From contig JANQRL010000002.1 in NCBI GenBank assembly GCA_028284605.1, positions 1 to 48,951 of the forward strand: a stretch of 48,951 bases of DNA. The letters are read 5' to 3'. Below are positions 35,139 through 43,342 of this stretch, one piece after another (positions within the stretch are counted from its first letter, which is position 1; every line of letters begins with the position of its first letter). The stretch comes from Paracoccaceae bacterium (GTDB lineage Bacteria > Pseudomonadota > Alphaproteobacteria > Rhodobacterales > Rhodobacteraceae). Made by a program: the position numbers and the translations under genes. The notes beneath the pieces are model-generated. The model was not told the origin of the DNA. It saw nothing but the letters and a program-made list of their open reading frames with translations, and ran no database searches.

Positions 35139-36566
35139 TCACAGCCCCTTGGCCTTGTAGCTCTTCGCGACCCGGTCGATCGCCACCAGATAGGCCGCTG
35201 TGCGCAGGTCCTGGACATCCGCCCGCTCGTGCCAGACCTGGGACATCGACTGATACGCGATCCGCATCGTGTCATCGAGGCCGGATCGCACCAGCTCCAA
35301 CTCGTCGGCCCCGCGCAGGTAGCGGTCCTTGAAATCCGGGCTCAACTCCCAGCCGGTTCCGGTATCGCGGCTGAGCCGCTCAAGCTCGCTCACGATCAGC
35401 AGATGCCGCGCCTCCTCCTGCCGGCGCTGCATCCGGCCGAAGCGGATATGGGACAGGTTCTTCACCCATTCGAAATAGCTGACCGTCACCCCGCCGGCAT
35501 TCGCATACATGTCCGGAATGATGACCGTGCCCCGGGCGCGCAGGACCTCGTCCGCCCCCGCCGTCACCGGGCCGTTGGCGGCCTCGATGATCAGCGGCGC
35601 CCTGATCCGCTCCGCATTGCCGAGATGGATCACGCCTTCGAGCGCGGCGGGGATCAGAATATCGCACTCCGCCTCCAGTACCGTGGCTCCATCCGCGTGG
35701 TGGGTCGCGTCCGGGAAGCCCGCCACGCCGCCATGCTTGCCGATCCACGCCTTCACCGCCTCGACATCGAGCCCGGCCTCGTCATGGAGCGCGCCGTCGC
35801 GCTCGATGATGCCGGTCACTTTCGCGCCGTCCTCCTCCTGGAGGAACTTCGCGGCGTGATAGCCCACATTGCCGAGCCCCTGCACCACAACGCGCTTGCC
35901 CTCGAGCGTGCCGGAAAGGTTGGCCGCGGCCACATCGCGCGGATGGCGGAAGAACTCGCGCAGGGCATATTGCACGCCGCGGCCCGTCGCCTCGACCCGG
36001 CCCTGGATGCCGCCGGCATTGGCGGGCTTGCCGGTCACGCAGGCATTGGCATTGATGTCGGTGGTGTTCATCCGCCGGTACTGGTCGGCGATCCAGGCCA
36101 TCTCGCGCTCGCCGGTGCCCATATCGGGGGCCGGCACGTTCTGCGACGGGTTGATCAGGTCACGCTTGGCCAGTTCGTAGGCGAAGCGGCGGGTGATCTG
36201 CTCCATCTCGTGCTCTTCCCAGTCGCGGGGGTCGATACAGAGCCCGCCCTTTGAGCCGCCGAAGGGCGTCTCCACCAGGGCGCATTTATAGGTCATCAGG
36301 GCCGCGAGGGCCTCGACCTCGTTCTGGCTGACCGAGGTGGCGAACCGGATGCCGCCCTTCACCGGTTCCATATGTTCGGAATGGACCGACCGGTAGCCGG
36401 TGAAGGTCTCGATCTTGCCACGCAGCCGGACCCCGAAGCGCACCGTGTAGGTGGCGTTGCAGACCCGGATCTTCTCCTCCAGCCCAGGCGACAGGTCCAT
36501 CAGCGCCACGGCCCGGTTGAACATGATGTCGACGCTTTCGCGAAAGCTCGGCTCGGTGGGTTTCAT
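35139..36566 (-). CDS. gdhA: Glutamate dehydrogenase (Glu/Leu/Phe/Val family)
   Basis: 475 aa; reversible oxidative deamination of glutamate to 2-oxoglutarate. Seen: substrate region PVKGGIRF with K70, TYKCALVETPFGGSKGG with K94 and K106, PAPDMGTGEREMAW, a Rossmann GLGNVGYHAAKFL and a C-terminal helical part. An acidic ERDG at the end of the second strand suggests NAD rather than NADP, which is inference. Length fits the family. ATG at 36566. It lies upstream of soxBDAG, giving a nitrogen/amino acid context. The 437-bp region beyond the start is described with the Tad operon. Confidence 0.95.
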   Translation of the reverse strand: MKPTEPSFRESVDIMFNRAVALMDLSPGLEEKIRVCNATYTVRFGVRLRGKIETFTGYRSVHSEHMEPVKGGIRFATSVSQNEVEALAALMTYKCALVETPFGGSKGGLCIDPRDWEEHEMEQITRRFAYELAKRDLINPSQNVPAPDMGTGEREMAWIADQYRRMNTTDINANACVTGKPANAGGIQGRVEATGRGVQYALREFFRHPRDVAAANLSGTLEGKRVVVQGLGNVGYHAAKFLQEEDGAKVTGIIERDGALHDEAGLDVEAVKAWIGKHGGVAGFPDATHHADGATVLEAECDILIPAALEGVIHLGNAERIRAPLIIEAANGPVTAGADEVLRARGTVIIPDMYANAGGVTVSYFEWVKNLSHIRFGRMQRRQEEARHLLIVSELERLSRDTGTGWELSPDFKDRYLRGADELELVRSGLDDTMRIAYQSMSQVWHERADVQDLRTAAYLVAIDRVAKSYKAKGL

Positions 36567-36739
36567 CGGCGGTCCTCCCGGGGCATTGGTGTCGTGGCGC
36601 TACTCTAGAGCCGATTCGCGGTTACCGTTCCATTGATTCCGCCGGATCCCTGGCCCGGCGGCGGCAAGACCCGGCGCAAGGTCGCGCAGGGACGTCTCCG
36701 CGGATTGTCACAATCTGCGGGACAAAGCTGCATACCGGC

Positions 36740-36772
36740 GCACATTGTCAAACTAATGTGCTGTTTTATCTA
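36740..36772 (+). promoter_or_regulatory. Promoter and overlapping inverted repeat of Tad operon
   Basis: TTGTCA (36745-36750) and TATCTA (36767-36772) are 16 bases apart, an excellent sigma-70 match in an AT-rich stretch. The -35 is overlapped by a perfect 7-bp inverted repeat, GCACATT (36740-36746) and AATGTGC (36755-36761), with an 8-base spacer, a likely operator for a repressor. The leader to the tadE-like start is about 230 nt. The rest of the 437-bp gap (36567-37003) shows nothing more, besides the small ORF. Confidence 0.55.
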
Positions 36773-36896
36773 CATTTTCAACCGACCCGCGCCGCAATTC
36801 CGCCACAAATCTGTGGCCAGTTCGCTGGGTGGGGCAACGTGCGCCCAAAAGTCCGGCCCAGGGCCGGCCCCGGGATGCATCGGGAATGGAGTGGCA

Positions 36897-37007
36897 ATGA
36901 CGGTTCTGCGGCCAGGTCTGGCGGCGCAGGCGCTTGGCGTCTGGTGCGGCCGCGCGGCAATCCGGCGCCCGGTCGTGAGGCGCTCCGGCGCGCGAGGTGT
37001 GGCATGA
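36897..37007 (+). CDS. Possible leader peptide overlapping the TadE-like gene
   Basis: 36 codons after an ATG with GGAG about 5 bases upstream (GGAATGGAGTGGCA). Its TGA (37005-37007) overlaps the tadE-like ATG (37004) as ATGA, the standard coupling arrangement of this region. The predicted peptide is arginine-rich without known motifs. It may be a real short leader cistron that feeds ribosomes into the Tad operon, or chance. Codon use alone does not decide. Confidence 0.4.
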   Translation: MTVLRPGLAAQALGVWCGRAAIRRPVVRRSGARGVA

Positions 37008-37549
37008 GACTGCACCTTCCCAACCCGATGGCCTGGATCCGGCGGTTCCGCGGCGACGAGGCCGGCAATACCACGATCGAGTTCGTGATCCTCTTCCCGC
37101 TCTTCATGATCCTGTTCCTGTCGGCGATCGAGAGCGGCATCTACATGACCCGCTATGTCATGCTCGAACGCGGTCTCGACGATACCGTGCGCGCGATCCG
37201 GCTCGGCACCACCAACCGGGTCGACGTCGACGACGTCAAGCAGATGATCTGCGACGGCACGGTGATCATCCCCGATTGCGAAAACTCGGTGAAGGTCGAG
37301 ATGATCCGGATCGATCCGGAAAACCACGTGCGCCTGCCGGCCCGCGCCGATTGCGTCGACCGCGACGATCCCGCCGCCCCGGCCCGCAACTTCGCCACCG
37401 GCGAGTCGAACGACCTGATGGTGCTGCGGGTCTGCGCCCTTTTCGACCCGCTGTTTCCGACCACCGGTCTCGGCTTTCAGATGCCCCGTGAAAGCGGTGA
37501 CAGCTACGCCCTGGTCTCGATGTCCGCCTTTGTGATGGAGCCCGGTTGA
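37004..37549 (+). CDS. TadE-type pilus assembly protein
   Basis: 181 aa, minor pseudopilin of a Tad (Flp) pilus. Seen: an N-terminal basic arm, then GNTTIEFVILFPLFMILF (about residues 21-38), where the Gly before the +1 and Glu26 at +5 fit prepilin-peptidase processing. The following periplasmic part has cysteines at CDGTVIIPDC, RADCVDRDD and VCALFDPLF. ATG at 37004 with GAGGTG upstream. First real gene of a three-gene block with the vWA protein and TadF-like gene. The core Tad machinery (tadABC, rcpAC, flp) is not in the window. Confidence 0.88.
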   Translation: MRLHLPNPMAWIRRFRGDEAGNTTIEFVILFPLFMILFLSAIESGIYMTRYVMLERGLDDTVRAIRLGTTNRVDVDDVKQMICDGTVIIPDCENSVKVEMIRIDPENHVRLPARADCVDRDDPAAPARNFATGESNDLMVLRVCALFDPLFPTTGLGFQMPRESGDSYALVSMSAFVMEPG

Positions 37550-37552
37550 TCT

Positions 37553-39265
37553 ATGTCCGATTTCAACACCGCCCCGAACCGTTCTCAACGCCGCCGACGC
37601 AGCGCCCTGATGCGTCGATTCATGCGCCGGTTCGGCCGCGACGAGGATGGAGGCATCATCCTCTTCTCGCTCTATCTCTTCGTGATGATGATGTTGATCG
37701 GCGGCCTCGCCGTCGACATGATGCGCTACGAGGTCACCCGGGTGCGCCTTCAGGCGACGCTGGACCGCGCGATCCTGGCCGCGGCCGATCTCGAGCAGAC
37801 GCTGCCGCCCAGCGAGGTGGTGGCGGACTATTTCGACAAGGCGGGTCTCACCCAATACCTCAGTGACCCGGTGAGGGTGACCGAAGGCCTGAACTTCCGC
37901 ATTGTGCAGGCCGAGGCGAACGCCACCGTGCCGATGATGTTCATGGACATGTTCAACCCGATCTTCCCGTTCCTTGACGGGATCGAGACGATGGATGCCA
38001 CGACCAACGGCACCGCCACGGAGAGCGTCGAGGATATCGAGATTTCGCTCGTGCTCGACATTTCGGGCTCGATGAGAGGTCAAAAACTCGAAGACCTGCA
38101 ACAGGCGGCCAAGGACTTTGTCGAGATCATCTATCAGAACAACGATTTCGAAGACATCTCGATCAACATCATCCCGTACTCGACCCAAGTCGGCGTGGGC
38201 CGGGATATCCTGAGCGAGTTCAACGTGCGGTGGTATCACGCCTACACCGCCTGCGTGGACTTTGAACTGACGCATTTCGACGAGCCCGGGATCAGCCGGA
38301 CCTCGCTGCTGCACCAGACGCCGCATATCTCCCCCTGGTACCACTGGGGCCCATTGGCAAACAATGACGACCCCGAATTGCACCAGTGCCGCAAGGGTAC
38401 CAACACCGAGATCCTGCCGTTCTCGAACAATCCGGCTGCTCTGAACGCCCATATCGACGGGCTGACCGCCGGCGGCAACACATCGATCGAGATCGGTGTG
38501 AAATGGGCCACCGCGATGCTCGACCCTTCGTTCCAGCCGGTGGTCACCCACCTGATCCAGGAAGACATCGTCTCGTCTGACTTCGCCGGGCGTCCGTACA
38601 CGACACAATCCGGCGCCTCGATGAAGGTCATGCTGGTGATGACCGATGGTGCGAACACGACCGAGTTTCGGGTTCCGAACCATATCCGGACCGGCATGAG
38701 CGATGTGTGGTTCGATCCGGTCTGCGGCGATTACTACATCGACAGCAACGAAAGCGGCGACCGCGACAGCGACGGTGACTGGAACGAGCGCTTCTACCTC
38801 CCGCACCGTCACACCGGCAACTGGAATGACAGGCATCAGTTCTGGCGCGACAACCACGAGGGGATCGACTGCCACACCCGAACCGGGCGGATCACCGACG
38901 ACGCCGTGCGTCTGAGCCACATGGATCTCTACGACCGGGTATCGATGCACTACAACGCCCAAGAGCACTGGCGCCACCAGCACGGCTCGTGGGACGATTA
39001 TCGCGATCACTTCACCTACTTGCTGGACGACACGATCGCCGATGGCGAGAAGGACCATAGGATGGACATGATCTGCGACACCGCCAAGTCGCACCATATC
39101 CAGATCTACACGATCGGGTTCGAAGTCGAGGACCATGCCGCCGGCGTGATGGAGGATTGCGCGTCCGCACCGGCACTGTTCTACCGCGTCGCCGATGGCG
39201 ATGCCCTGCGCGATGCCTTCCAGGCCATCGCCCGGCAGGTCAACGCGCTGAGACTGGTGCAATGA
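37553..39265 (+). CDS. TadG-like pilus protein with vWA domain and insert
   Basis: 570 aa. N-terminal membrane segment about 33-57 (GGIILFSLYLFVMMMLIGGL) with TadG-like DEDG before it; then a von Willebrand A domain beginning at residue 163 with a MIDAS motif DISGS (D169, S171, S173), T310 in GGNTSIE and D365 in MTDGANT. Between D365 and the final strand IQIYTIGFEVED lies a roughly 130-residue insert rich in His, Trp, Asp and Asn, with DRDSDGDWN at 403-411, a DxDxDG calcium loop pattern. TadG proteins are minor pilus parts; the vWA may bind ligands or ions. ATG at 37553, 3 bp after the TadE-like gene. Confidence 0.88.
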   Translation: MSDFNTAPNRSQRRRRSALMRRFMRRFGRDEDGGIILFSLYLFVMMMLIGGLAVDMMRYEVTRVRLQATLDRAILAAADLEQTLPPSEVVADYFDKAGLTQYLSDPVRVTEGLNFRIVQAEANATVPMMFMDMFNPIFPFLDGIETMDATTNGTATESVEDIEISLVLDISGSMRGQKLEDLQQAAKDFVEIIYQNNDFEDISINIIPYSTQVGVGRDILSEFNVRWYHAYTACVDFELTHFDEPGISRTSLLHQTPHISPWYHWGPLANNDDPELHQCRKGTNTEILPFSNNPAALNAHIDGLTAGGNTSIEIGVKWATAMLDPSFQPVVTHLIQEDIVSSDFAGRPYTTQSGASMKVMLVMTDGANTTEFRVPNHIRTGMSDVWFDPVCGDYYIDSNESGDRDSDGDWNERFYLPHRHTGNWNDRHQFWRDNHEGIDCHTRTGRITDDAVRLSHMDLYDRVSMHYNAQEHWRHQHGSWDDYRDHFTYLLDDTIADGEKDHRMDMICDTAKSHHIQIYTIGFEVEDHAAGVMEDCASAPALFYRVADGDALRDAFQAIARQVNALRLVQ

Positions 39266-39897
39266 TCGGTCGCCCCGGTGCGCTCTCGCTCGTCAAGGCC
39301 CGCCTCGCCGCGTTCCGGGAGGATGAGCGGGCCAGCCTGTCCATCGAGACGGTGGTGATCTTCCCGCTGCTGCTCTGGGTCTATCTGGCAATGTTCGTCT
39401 TCTTCGATGCGTTCCGCAGCCAGTCCCTGAGCGACAAGGCCGCTTACACGATTGCCGATCTGATCAGCCGGGAAGACCACTTCGTCACCAACACCTATCT
39501 CGACACGGTCTATTCGATCCACGGAGCCCTCGCGAGATCGCACGAACGCACCCAGATGCGGATCTCGATGGTCCGCTACCAAGAGTCACAGGACCGCTAC
39601 CGGCGGGTCTGGTCCCGGAACCGGGGCGGTATGGGCAATCTGAACAATGCCATGCTGCGGACATCCGAATACCGCGACCGACTGCCTGTCGTTCCCAACG
39701 GGGAGAAGTTCGTTCTGGTGGAGACCGCGACCGCCTGGAGAGCGCCGTTCAATCTCGACTGGCTGATGAGCTGGATCAGCAGCGGGCCGCATGAGGGCGC
39801 GGAGGAGATCGAGTTCCGCACCTTCACGGTAACCCGCCCGCGCACCGACGCGACCCAGGTCTGCTTCAAGAAGAATAACGGCGACGTGCTCTGCTGA
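39262..39897 (+). CDS. TadE/TadF-like pilus protein
   Basis: 211 aa. N-terminal hydrophobic segment around 30-50 (IETVVIFPLLLWVYLAMF) preceded by DERASLSIET, where E29 sits at +5 of a possible prepilin cleavage after A24. The periplasmic part has basic and aromatic residues and a C-terminal VCFKKNNGDVLC with two cysteines. ATG at 39262 overlaps the TadG-type stop (ATGA). Third gene of the tadE-G-F block; shares the unknown regulation at 36740-36772. It converges with the membrane protein gene 58 bp on. Confidence 0.85.
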   Translation: MIGRPGALSLVKARLAAFREDERASLSIETVVIFPLLLWVYLAMFVFFDAFRSQSLSDKAAYTIADLISREDHFVTNTYLDTVYSIHGALARSHERTQMRISMVRYQESQDRYRRVWSRNRGGMGNLNNAMLRTSEYRDRLPVVPNGEKFVLVETATAWRAPFNLDWLMSWISSGPHEGAEEIEFRTFTVTRPRTDATQVCFKKNNGDVLC

Positions 39898-39954
39898 CCG
39901 GCGGTTTCCCGTCGTCGTCATAGACAAGGGCATCCCGAGGGGCGCCTTCGCCTC

Positions 39955-40434
39955 TCAGTGCCGGTCGACCAGCATCGCGATCTGTTCGGCCATCAGCTTC
40001 GCCTCGGCCCGCGAGGTGACGCCGCCGATGCCGACCCGGCGCCCCGACCGCCACCAGAGACCCGGCGCCCAATGGCCCGGCCGGCGGTTCTTGAGCACCA
40101 GCAGAAACCCGTTCGAGGGTTTGAAGGCGAAGAGCCCACGCTCCACACTCTCGATCTCGTCGATCCGCGCCAGCACATTCCCATCGGCATCAAGCACCGC
40201 TTCGTCGGTGACGTCGAGCCAGAGCCGTGTCGCCCGGCGCATCTTCTCGGCAAGCCACAGGACCATCGCCGCGAAGACGACCAGCGCGATCCGGGAGATC
40301 GGATCCGGCGCCACGGTTATGGTCAGCCACAGGATCAGTGCCCCGAGCGCATAAAGCACGCCGAGCGCAAAGAGCCGGCGCGCCGGAGACGGTGCCATCC
40401 GGCAGATCACCTCGGGGGGCGGGGTCGGGAGCAC
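39955..40434 (-). CDS. Small membrane protein, function unknown
   Basis: 159 aa. Two hydrophobic segments near the N-terminus (about residues 22-42 and 47-62: LGVLYALGALILWLTI and ISRIALVVFAAMVLWLA), then a basic C-terminal part reminiscent of small bacterial PH-like domains (WLDVTDEAVLDADGNVLARI, SVERGLFAF). Not recognised as a named family. GTG at 40434 lies 2 bases after the TetR stop; an ATG at 40398 is an alternative, shortening the N-terminus by 12 residues. Likely co-transcribed with the TetR gene. Confidence 0.65.
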   Translation of the reverse strand: MLPTPPPEVICRMAPSPARRLFALGVLYALGALILWLTITVAPDPISRIALVVFAAMVLWLAEKMRRATRLWLDVTDEAVLDADGNVLARIDEIESVERGLFAFKPSNGFLLVLKNRRPGHWAPGLWWRSGRRVGIGGVTSRAEAKLMAEQIAMLVDRH

Positions 40435-40436
40435 GG

Positions 40437-41051
40437 CTATTCCGCCGCCGTCGCCGCAATCTCGGCCGCGCCCACGGCATTCTGCACGAGCGCCCAGTAG
40501 ATCTCTTCGATACGGTCTATCGAGAGCCTCCCATCCGGACGGTACCAGTTGCTGATCCCGGTCAGCATGGCGATGAGCGCGAGCGTCGCGATCTTGGTAT
40601 CGGCGATCTTGAAGACCCCGGCCCGCTGTCCGTCGATCAGGATTGCCTCCAGATCGTCCTCATAGACCTTCCGGAGCCGTTCGATCCCGGCAAAATTCTC
40701 CGGCGTGAGGTTCCGCAGCTCCATATAGGACAGGAACACCTCCCGGCTCCGCGGCAGATGGAACCGGATGTGGAATCGGGTGAAGGCTTCGAGACGCGTC
40801 AGCGCATCCCCCGTCACCGCGGCCTCGGCGCGGGCCTCCAGCAGCTCCTCCATATGGGTGCGCATGAGATCGAAAAGCAGGCTCTGCTTGTCGGCGGTGT
40901 AATTGTAGAGCGCCCCGGCCTGCATATCGACCGCCGCCGCGATCTGGCGCATGGAGACGGCAGCGAAGCCCTTCTCGGCAATAAGCGAGATCGCCGCGTC
41001 CCGGACCCGGGGGCCGGTGATGTCGGAATGGGAGCCGGTCTTGCGCGCCAT
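40437..41051 (-). CDS. TetR family transcriptional regulator
   Basis: 204 aa. HTH at residues 15-60: RVRDAAISLIAEKGFAAVSM, then RQIAAAVDMQAGALYNYTADKQSLLFDL. The C-terminal part (about 70-200) fits the TetR_C dimerisation/ligand domain, with RSREVFLSYMELRNLTPENF. Resembles regulators of acyl-CoA and branched-chain catabolism, though the ligand is unknown. ATG at 41051. A palindrome TGAAC-N4-GTTCA lies 14 bp upstream and is probably its own operator. Downstream is the membrane protein gene. Confidence 0.9.
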   Translation of the reverse strand: MARKTGSHSDITGPRVRDAAISLIAEKGFAAVSMRQIAAAVDMQAGALYNYTADKQSLLFDLMRTHMEELLEARAEAAVTGDALTRLEAFTRFHIRFHLPRSREVFLSYMELRNLTPENFAGIERLRKVYEDDLEAILIDGQRAGVFKIADTKIATLALIAMLTGISNWYRPDGRLSIDRIEEIYWALVQNAVGAAEIAATAAE

Positions 41052-41064
41052 GGCCCCATTTAAC

Positions 41065-41078
41065 TGAACGCCTGTTCA
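41065..41078. promoter_or_regulatory. Candidate TetR operator
   Basis: TGAAC (41065-41069) and GTTCA (41074-41078) with a 4-base spacer, lying 14 bp before the tetR ATG (read from minus). Many TetR regulators of alphaproteobacterial fatty-acid or branched-chain genes use GAACG-N-GTTC-like sites. Probably autoregulatory. Confidence 0.55.
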
Positions 41079-41230
41079 TTTGGGAAGCCAAACCGCGGAT
41101 CGCACTTGCAACGCCCCAAATCCAACGGTCGTTGGCCGGCGCCGGAGCGCATCGGGCAAGCCCTGCCAGATACTGCCCTGGCAAACCGAAGCCCCTACGG
41201 GGGGCCACTATCGAACGCTCCCGGCGCAGC

Positions 41231-41279
41231 CGAGTTTTCGTCGAAAACTCGCAGGATTCTGATTTTCGACGAAAATCAG
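41231..41279. repeat. Tandem palindromes, TTTTCG type
   Basis: CGAGTTTTCG / CGAAAACTCG (41231-41240, 41242-41251, one-base centre) and CTGATTTTCG / CGAAAATCAG (41259-41268, 41270-41279, one-base centre), seven bases apart. Lies in the 299-bp divergent gap between tetR and the lipoprotein gene. Architecture parallels the tandem palindromes at 2600, 2713, 9401 and 35075 but with different sequence. A terminator role is unlikely here, since both neighbours start away from it, unless upstream reads in. Confidence 0.75.
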
Positions 41280-41350
41280 GCACCCGAGCCACACCGGACG
41301 AGACCAAACCTGTCTTGCCTTGCCTCCGTGCAGCCAGATAGCCTGCCGCC

Positions 41351-41641
41351 ATGCGCGCCATTCTCCTAGCCGCCACTCTGCTTCTCGCCGCTTGCGCGCA
41401 ATTCCCCGCTCTCGATGCCACGCTCGAGGCCACGGACCGCTCCGCCCCGTTCCCTGATCTGGTGCCCATCGAACCGATCCTTGCCGCCGCCGATGCCCGC
41501 ACGGCCGCTCCGCAGGACCTCTCTCTCGACGCCCGCATCGCCGCGCTGGAGGCGCGGGCGGCGCGGCTCCGGGGCCGACCCGTGGCCGGACCGCTCCGCG
41601 CCCGGATGCGGCAAGGCGTCGATACCTCCGCGTTGCAGTAG
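41351..41641 (+). CDS. Small lipoprotein, function unknown
   Basis: 96 aa. Signal peptide with lipobox LLLAACA (Cys15), then a Pro/Ala/Asp-rich region (PDLVPIEPILAAADARTA) and a C-terminal helix DARIAALEARAARLRG. Resembles the small outer-membrane lipoproteins next to hom in Rhodobacteraceae. ATG at 41351. Ends 57 bp before hom; co-transcription possible. Confidence 0.75.
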   Translation: MRAILLAATLLLAACAQFPALDATLEATDRSAPFPDLVPIEPILAAADARTAAPQDLSLDARIAALEARAARLRGRPVAGPLRARMRQGVDTSALQ

Positions 41642-41698
41642 CCCCGGCCCTCCGCTAGGACCGCCGGGACCGAATGACCAGACAGGACGGCCAGCGAC

Positions 41699-42985
41699 AT
41701 GAGCACCCCCCTTCGCCTCGGGATCGCCGGGCTCGGCACGGTCGGCGTCGGCACGGTCCGCGTCCTGCGCGACCAGGCCGATCTGATCGCCGCCCGCGCC
41801 GGACGGCCGGTGGAGATCGTGGCCGTCTCCGCCCGCAGCAAGGCCAAGGATCGCGGCATCCCCCTCGATGGTTACGCTTGGGAAGACGACCCCGTCGCCC
41901 TCGCCAGCCGCACCGATATCAACGTCTTCGTCGAACTGATGGGCGGCAGCGACGGCCCGGCCAAGGCCGCGACCGAGGCGGCGCTGAAGGCCGGCAAGGA
42001 CGTGGTCACCGCCAACAAGGCAATGCTGGCGATCCACGGCCAGGCCCTCGCGCTCGCCGCGGAAAAGGCCGGCCAGGTGATCCGCTACGAGGCCGCCGTC
42101 GCCGGCGGCATCCCGGTCATCAAGGCCCTGACCGAGGGGCTCGCCGGCAACGGCATTGCGCGGGTCCTCGGCGTGATGAACGGCAGCTGCAACTACATCC
42201 TGACCCGGATGCAGGATGCGGGCCTGAGCTATCAGGAGGTCTTCGCGGAGGCCGACGCGCTCGGCTATCTGGAGGCCGATCCGGAGCTCGATGTGGGCGG
42301 GATCGACGCGGCCCACAAGCTCGCGATCCTGTCCGCCATCGCCTTCGGCACCCGGGTCGATTTCGACGCGATCGAGATCGAGGGGATCGGTCAGGTCAGC
42401 ATCGAAGACATCGACCAGGCCGCCGATATGGGCTTTCGGATCAAGCTCCTCGGGGTCTCCCAAATGACCGGCCGGGGGCTCGAACAGCGTATGGCGCCCT
42501 GCCTGGTGCCCGCGACCTCGCCGCTGGGCCAGCTCGAAGGCGGCACCAATATGGTCGTGCTCGAAGGCGACGCGGTGGGCCAGATCGTCCTGCGCGGCGC
42601 CGGAGCGGGCGAAGGGCCCACGGCCAGCGCCGTCGTCGCCGACATCATCGATCTCGCCCGGGGCCTGCGCCTGCCGACCTTCGGCCAGCCCGCCGCCGGC
42701 CTCAAAGCCGCCCGCCCGGCCCGCGCCGCGGTCCCGGCGCCCTACTACCTGCGGATGACGCTGGTCGACAAACCCGGGGCCCTGGCGAAGATCGCCGCAG
42801 TGCTCGGCGATGCCGGCATCTCCATCGACCGGATGCGGCAATACGGGCATGAGACCACCCTGGCCCCGGTCCTGATCGTAACCCACCGCACCACGCGCAC
42901 CGCCCTCGACGAGGCCCTCGCGGCGATGGACGGCACCGGCGTGCTGGCCGCCACCCCCGTGGCGCTGCGGATCGAGGACGTTTGA
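41699..42985 (+). CDS. hom: Homoserine dehydrogenase
   Basis: 428 aa; NAD(P)-dependent reduction of aspartate semialdehyde to homoserine, on the path to threonine and methionine. Seen: N-terminal GIAGLGTVGVGTVRVL, ELMGGSDGPAKAATEAALKAG, VTANKAMLAIHG, the catalytic GVMNGSCNYILTRMQ, and a C-terminal ACT domain (YYLRMTLVDKPGALAKI...) for allosteric control. ATG at 41699, with GGACGG about 9 bases upstream. Followed by glpX across a repeat; hom-glpX-recJ is conserved in the group. Confidence 0.97.
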   Translation: MSTPLRLGIAGLGTVGVGTVRVLRDQADLIAARAGRPVEIVAVSARSKAKDRGIPLDGYAWEDDPVALASRTDINVFVELMGGSDGPAKAATEAALKAGKDVVTANKAMLAIHGQALALAAEKAGQVIRYEAAVAGGIPVIKALTEGLAGNGIARVLGVMNGSCNYILTRMQDAGLSYQEVFAEADALGYLEADPELDVGGIDAAHKLAILSAIAFGTRVDFDAIEIEGIGQVSIEDIDQAADMGFRIKLLGVSQMTGRGLEQRMAPCLVPATSPLGQLEGGTNMVVLEGDAVGQIVLRGAGAGEGPTASAVVADIIDLARGLRLPTFGQPAAGLKAARPARAAVPAPYYLRMTLVDKPGALAKIAAVLGDAGISIDRMRQYGHETTLAPVLIVTHRTTRTALDEALAAMDGTGVLAATPVALRIEDV

Positions 42986-43019
42986 GCTGTAGCGCATCGG
43001 GCGCCTAACCACGGTCCCG

Positions 43020-43205
43020 CTCCTTCCCCGCCCGGAATCAAGCCGAAGGCGCCGGGCATCGACAGACCGTCTCGGCGGGCTGGCGATTGGGTGAGGCTGG
43101 GTGCGGAACTCGGAGCGGGGGATGTTCTTGGCTGGCATAAATCGAAACAGCTCAGGGGTCAGATCGCCATCCCCCGGTCTGTCGATGCCCGGCTTTCGTC
43201 GCACC
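43020..43205. repeat. 186-bp structured repeat, copy A (before glpX)
   Basis: A long dyad: a 19-base arm 43051-43069 has its perfect reverse complement at 43175-43193, 105 bases on, and a nested 7-bp pair (TGGCGAT 43081-43087, ATCGCCA 43163-43169). It aligns base for base with 44397-44581 apart from about 20 substitutions and one 1-base gap, mostly inside the loop. It fills most of the 357-bp hom-glpX gap. The element may be a short mobile repeat (MITE-like) or a structured RNA; no ORF in it is convincing. The dyad arms read GCCGGGCATCGACAGACCG on the left. Confidence 0.85.
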
Positions 43206-43342
43206 TGGCCTCGCACCGAAACCGCTGTCCCGTGTTTCGCTTAATGGCCATCCCGCCCCCCGCCCGTTAGCGCACCCAGCCTTGCGCCCTCTTGCCGCAC
43301 CGTCCTAGATGCCCGCGACACCGCCGCCGAAGGACCCGCCCC

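Noticed and set aside
36633-37007. 125-codon plus-strand frame starting at 36633
   Set aside because: Most of it precedes the promoter candidate; only the last 36 codons after the ATG at 36897 have a plausible RBS, listed as a possible leader.
36770-39262. 830-codon minus-strand frame over the tad block
   Set aside because: It is the reverse of the tadE/tadG-like genes, which carry membrane and MIDAS motifs; nothing similar in the antisense frame.
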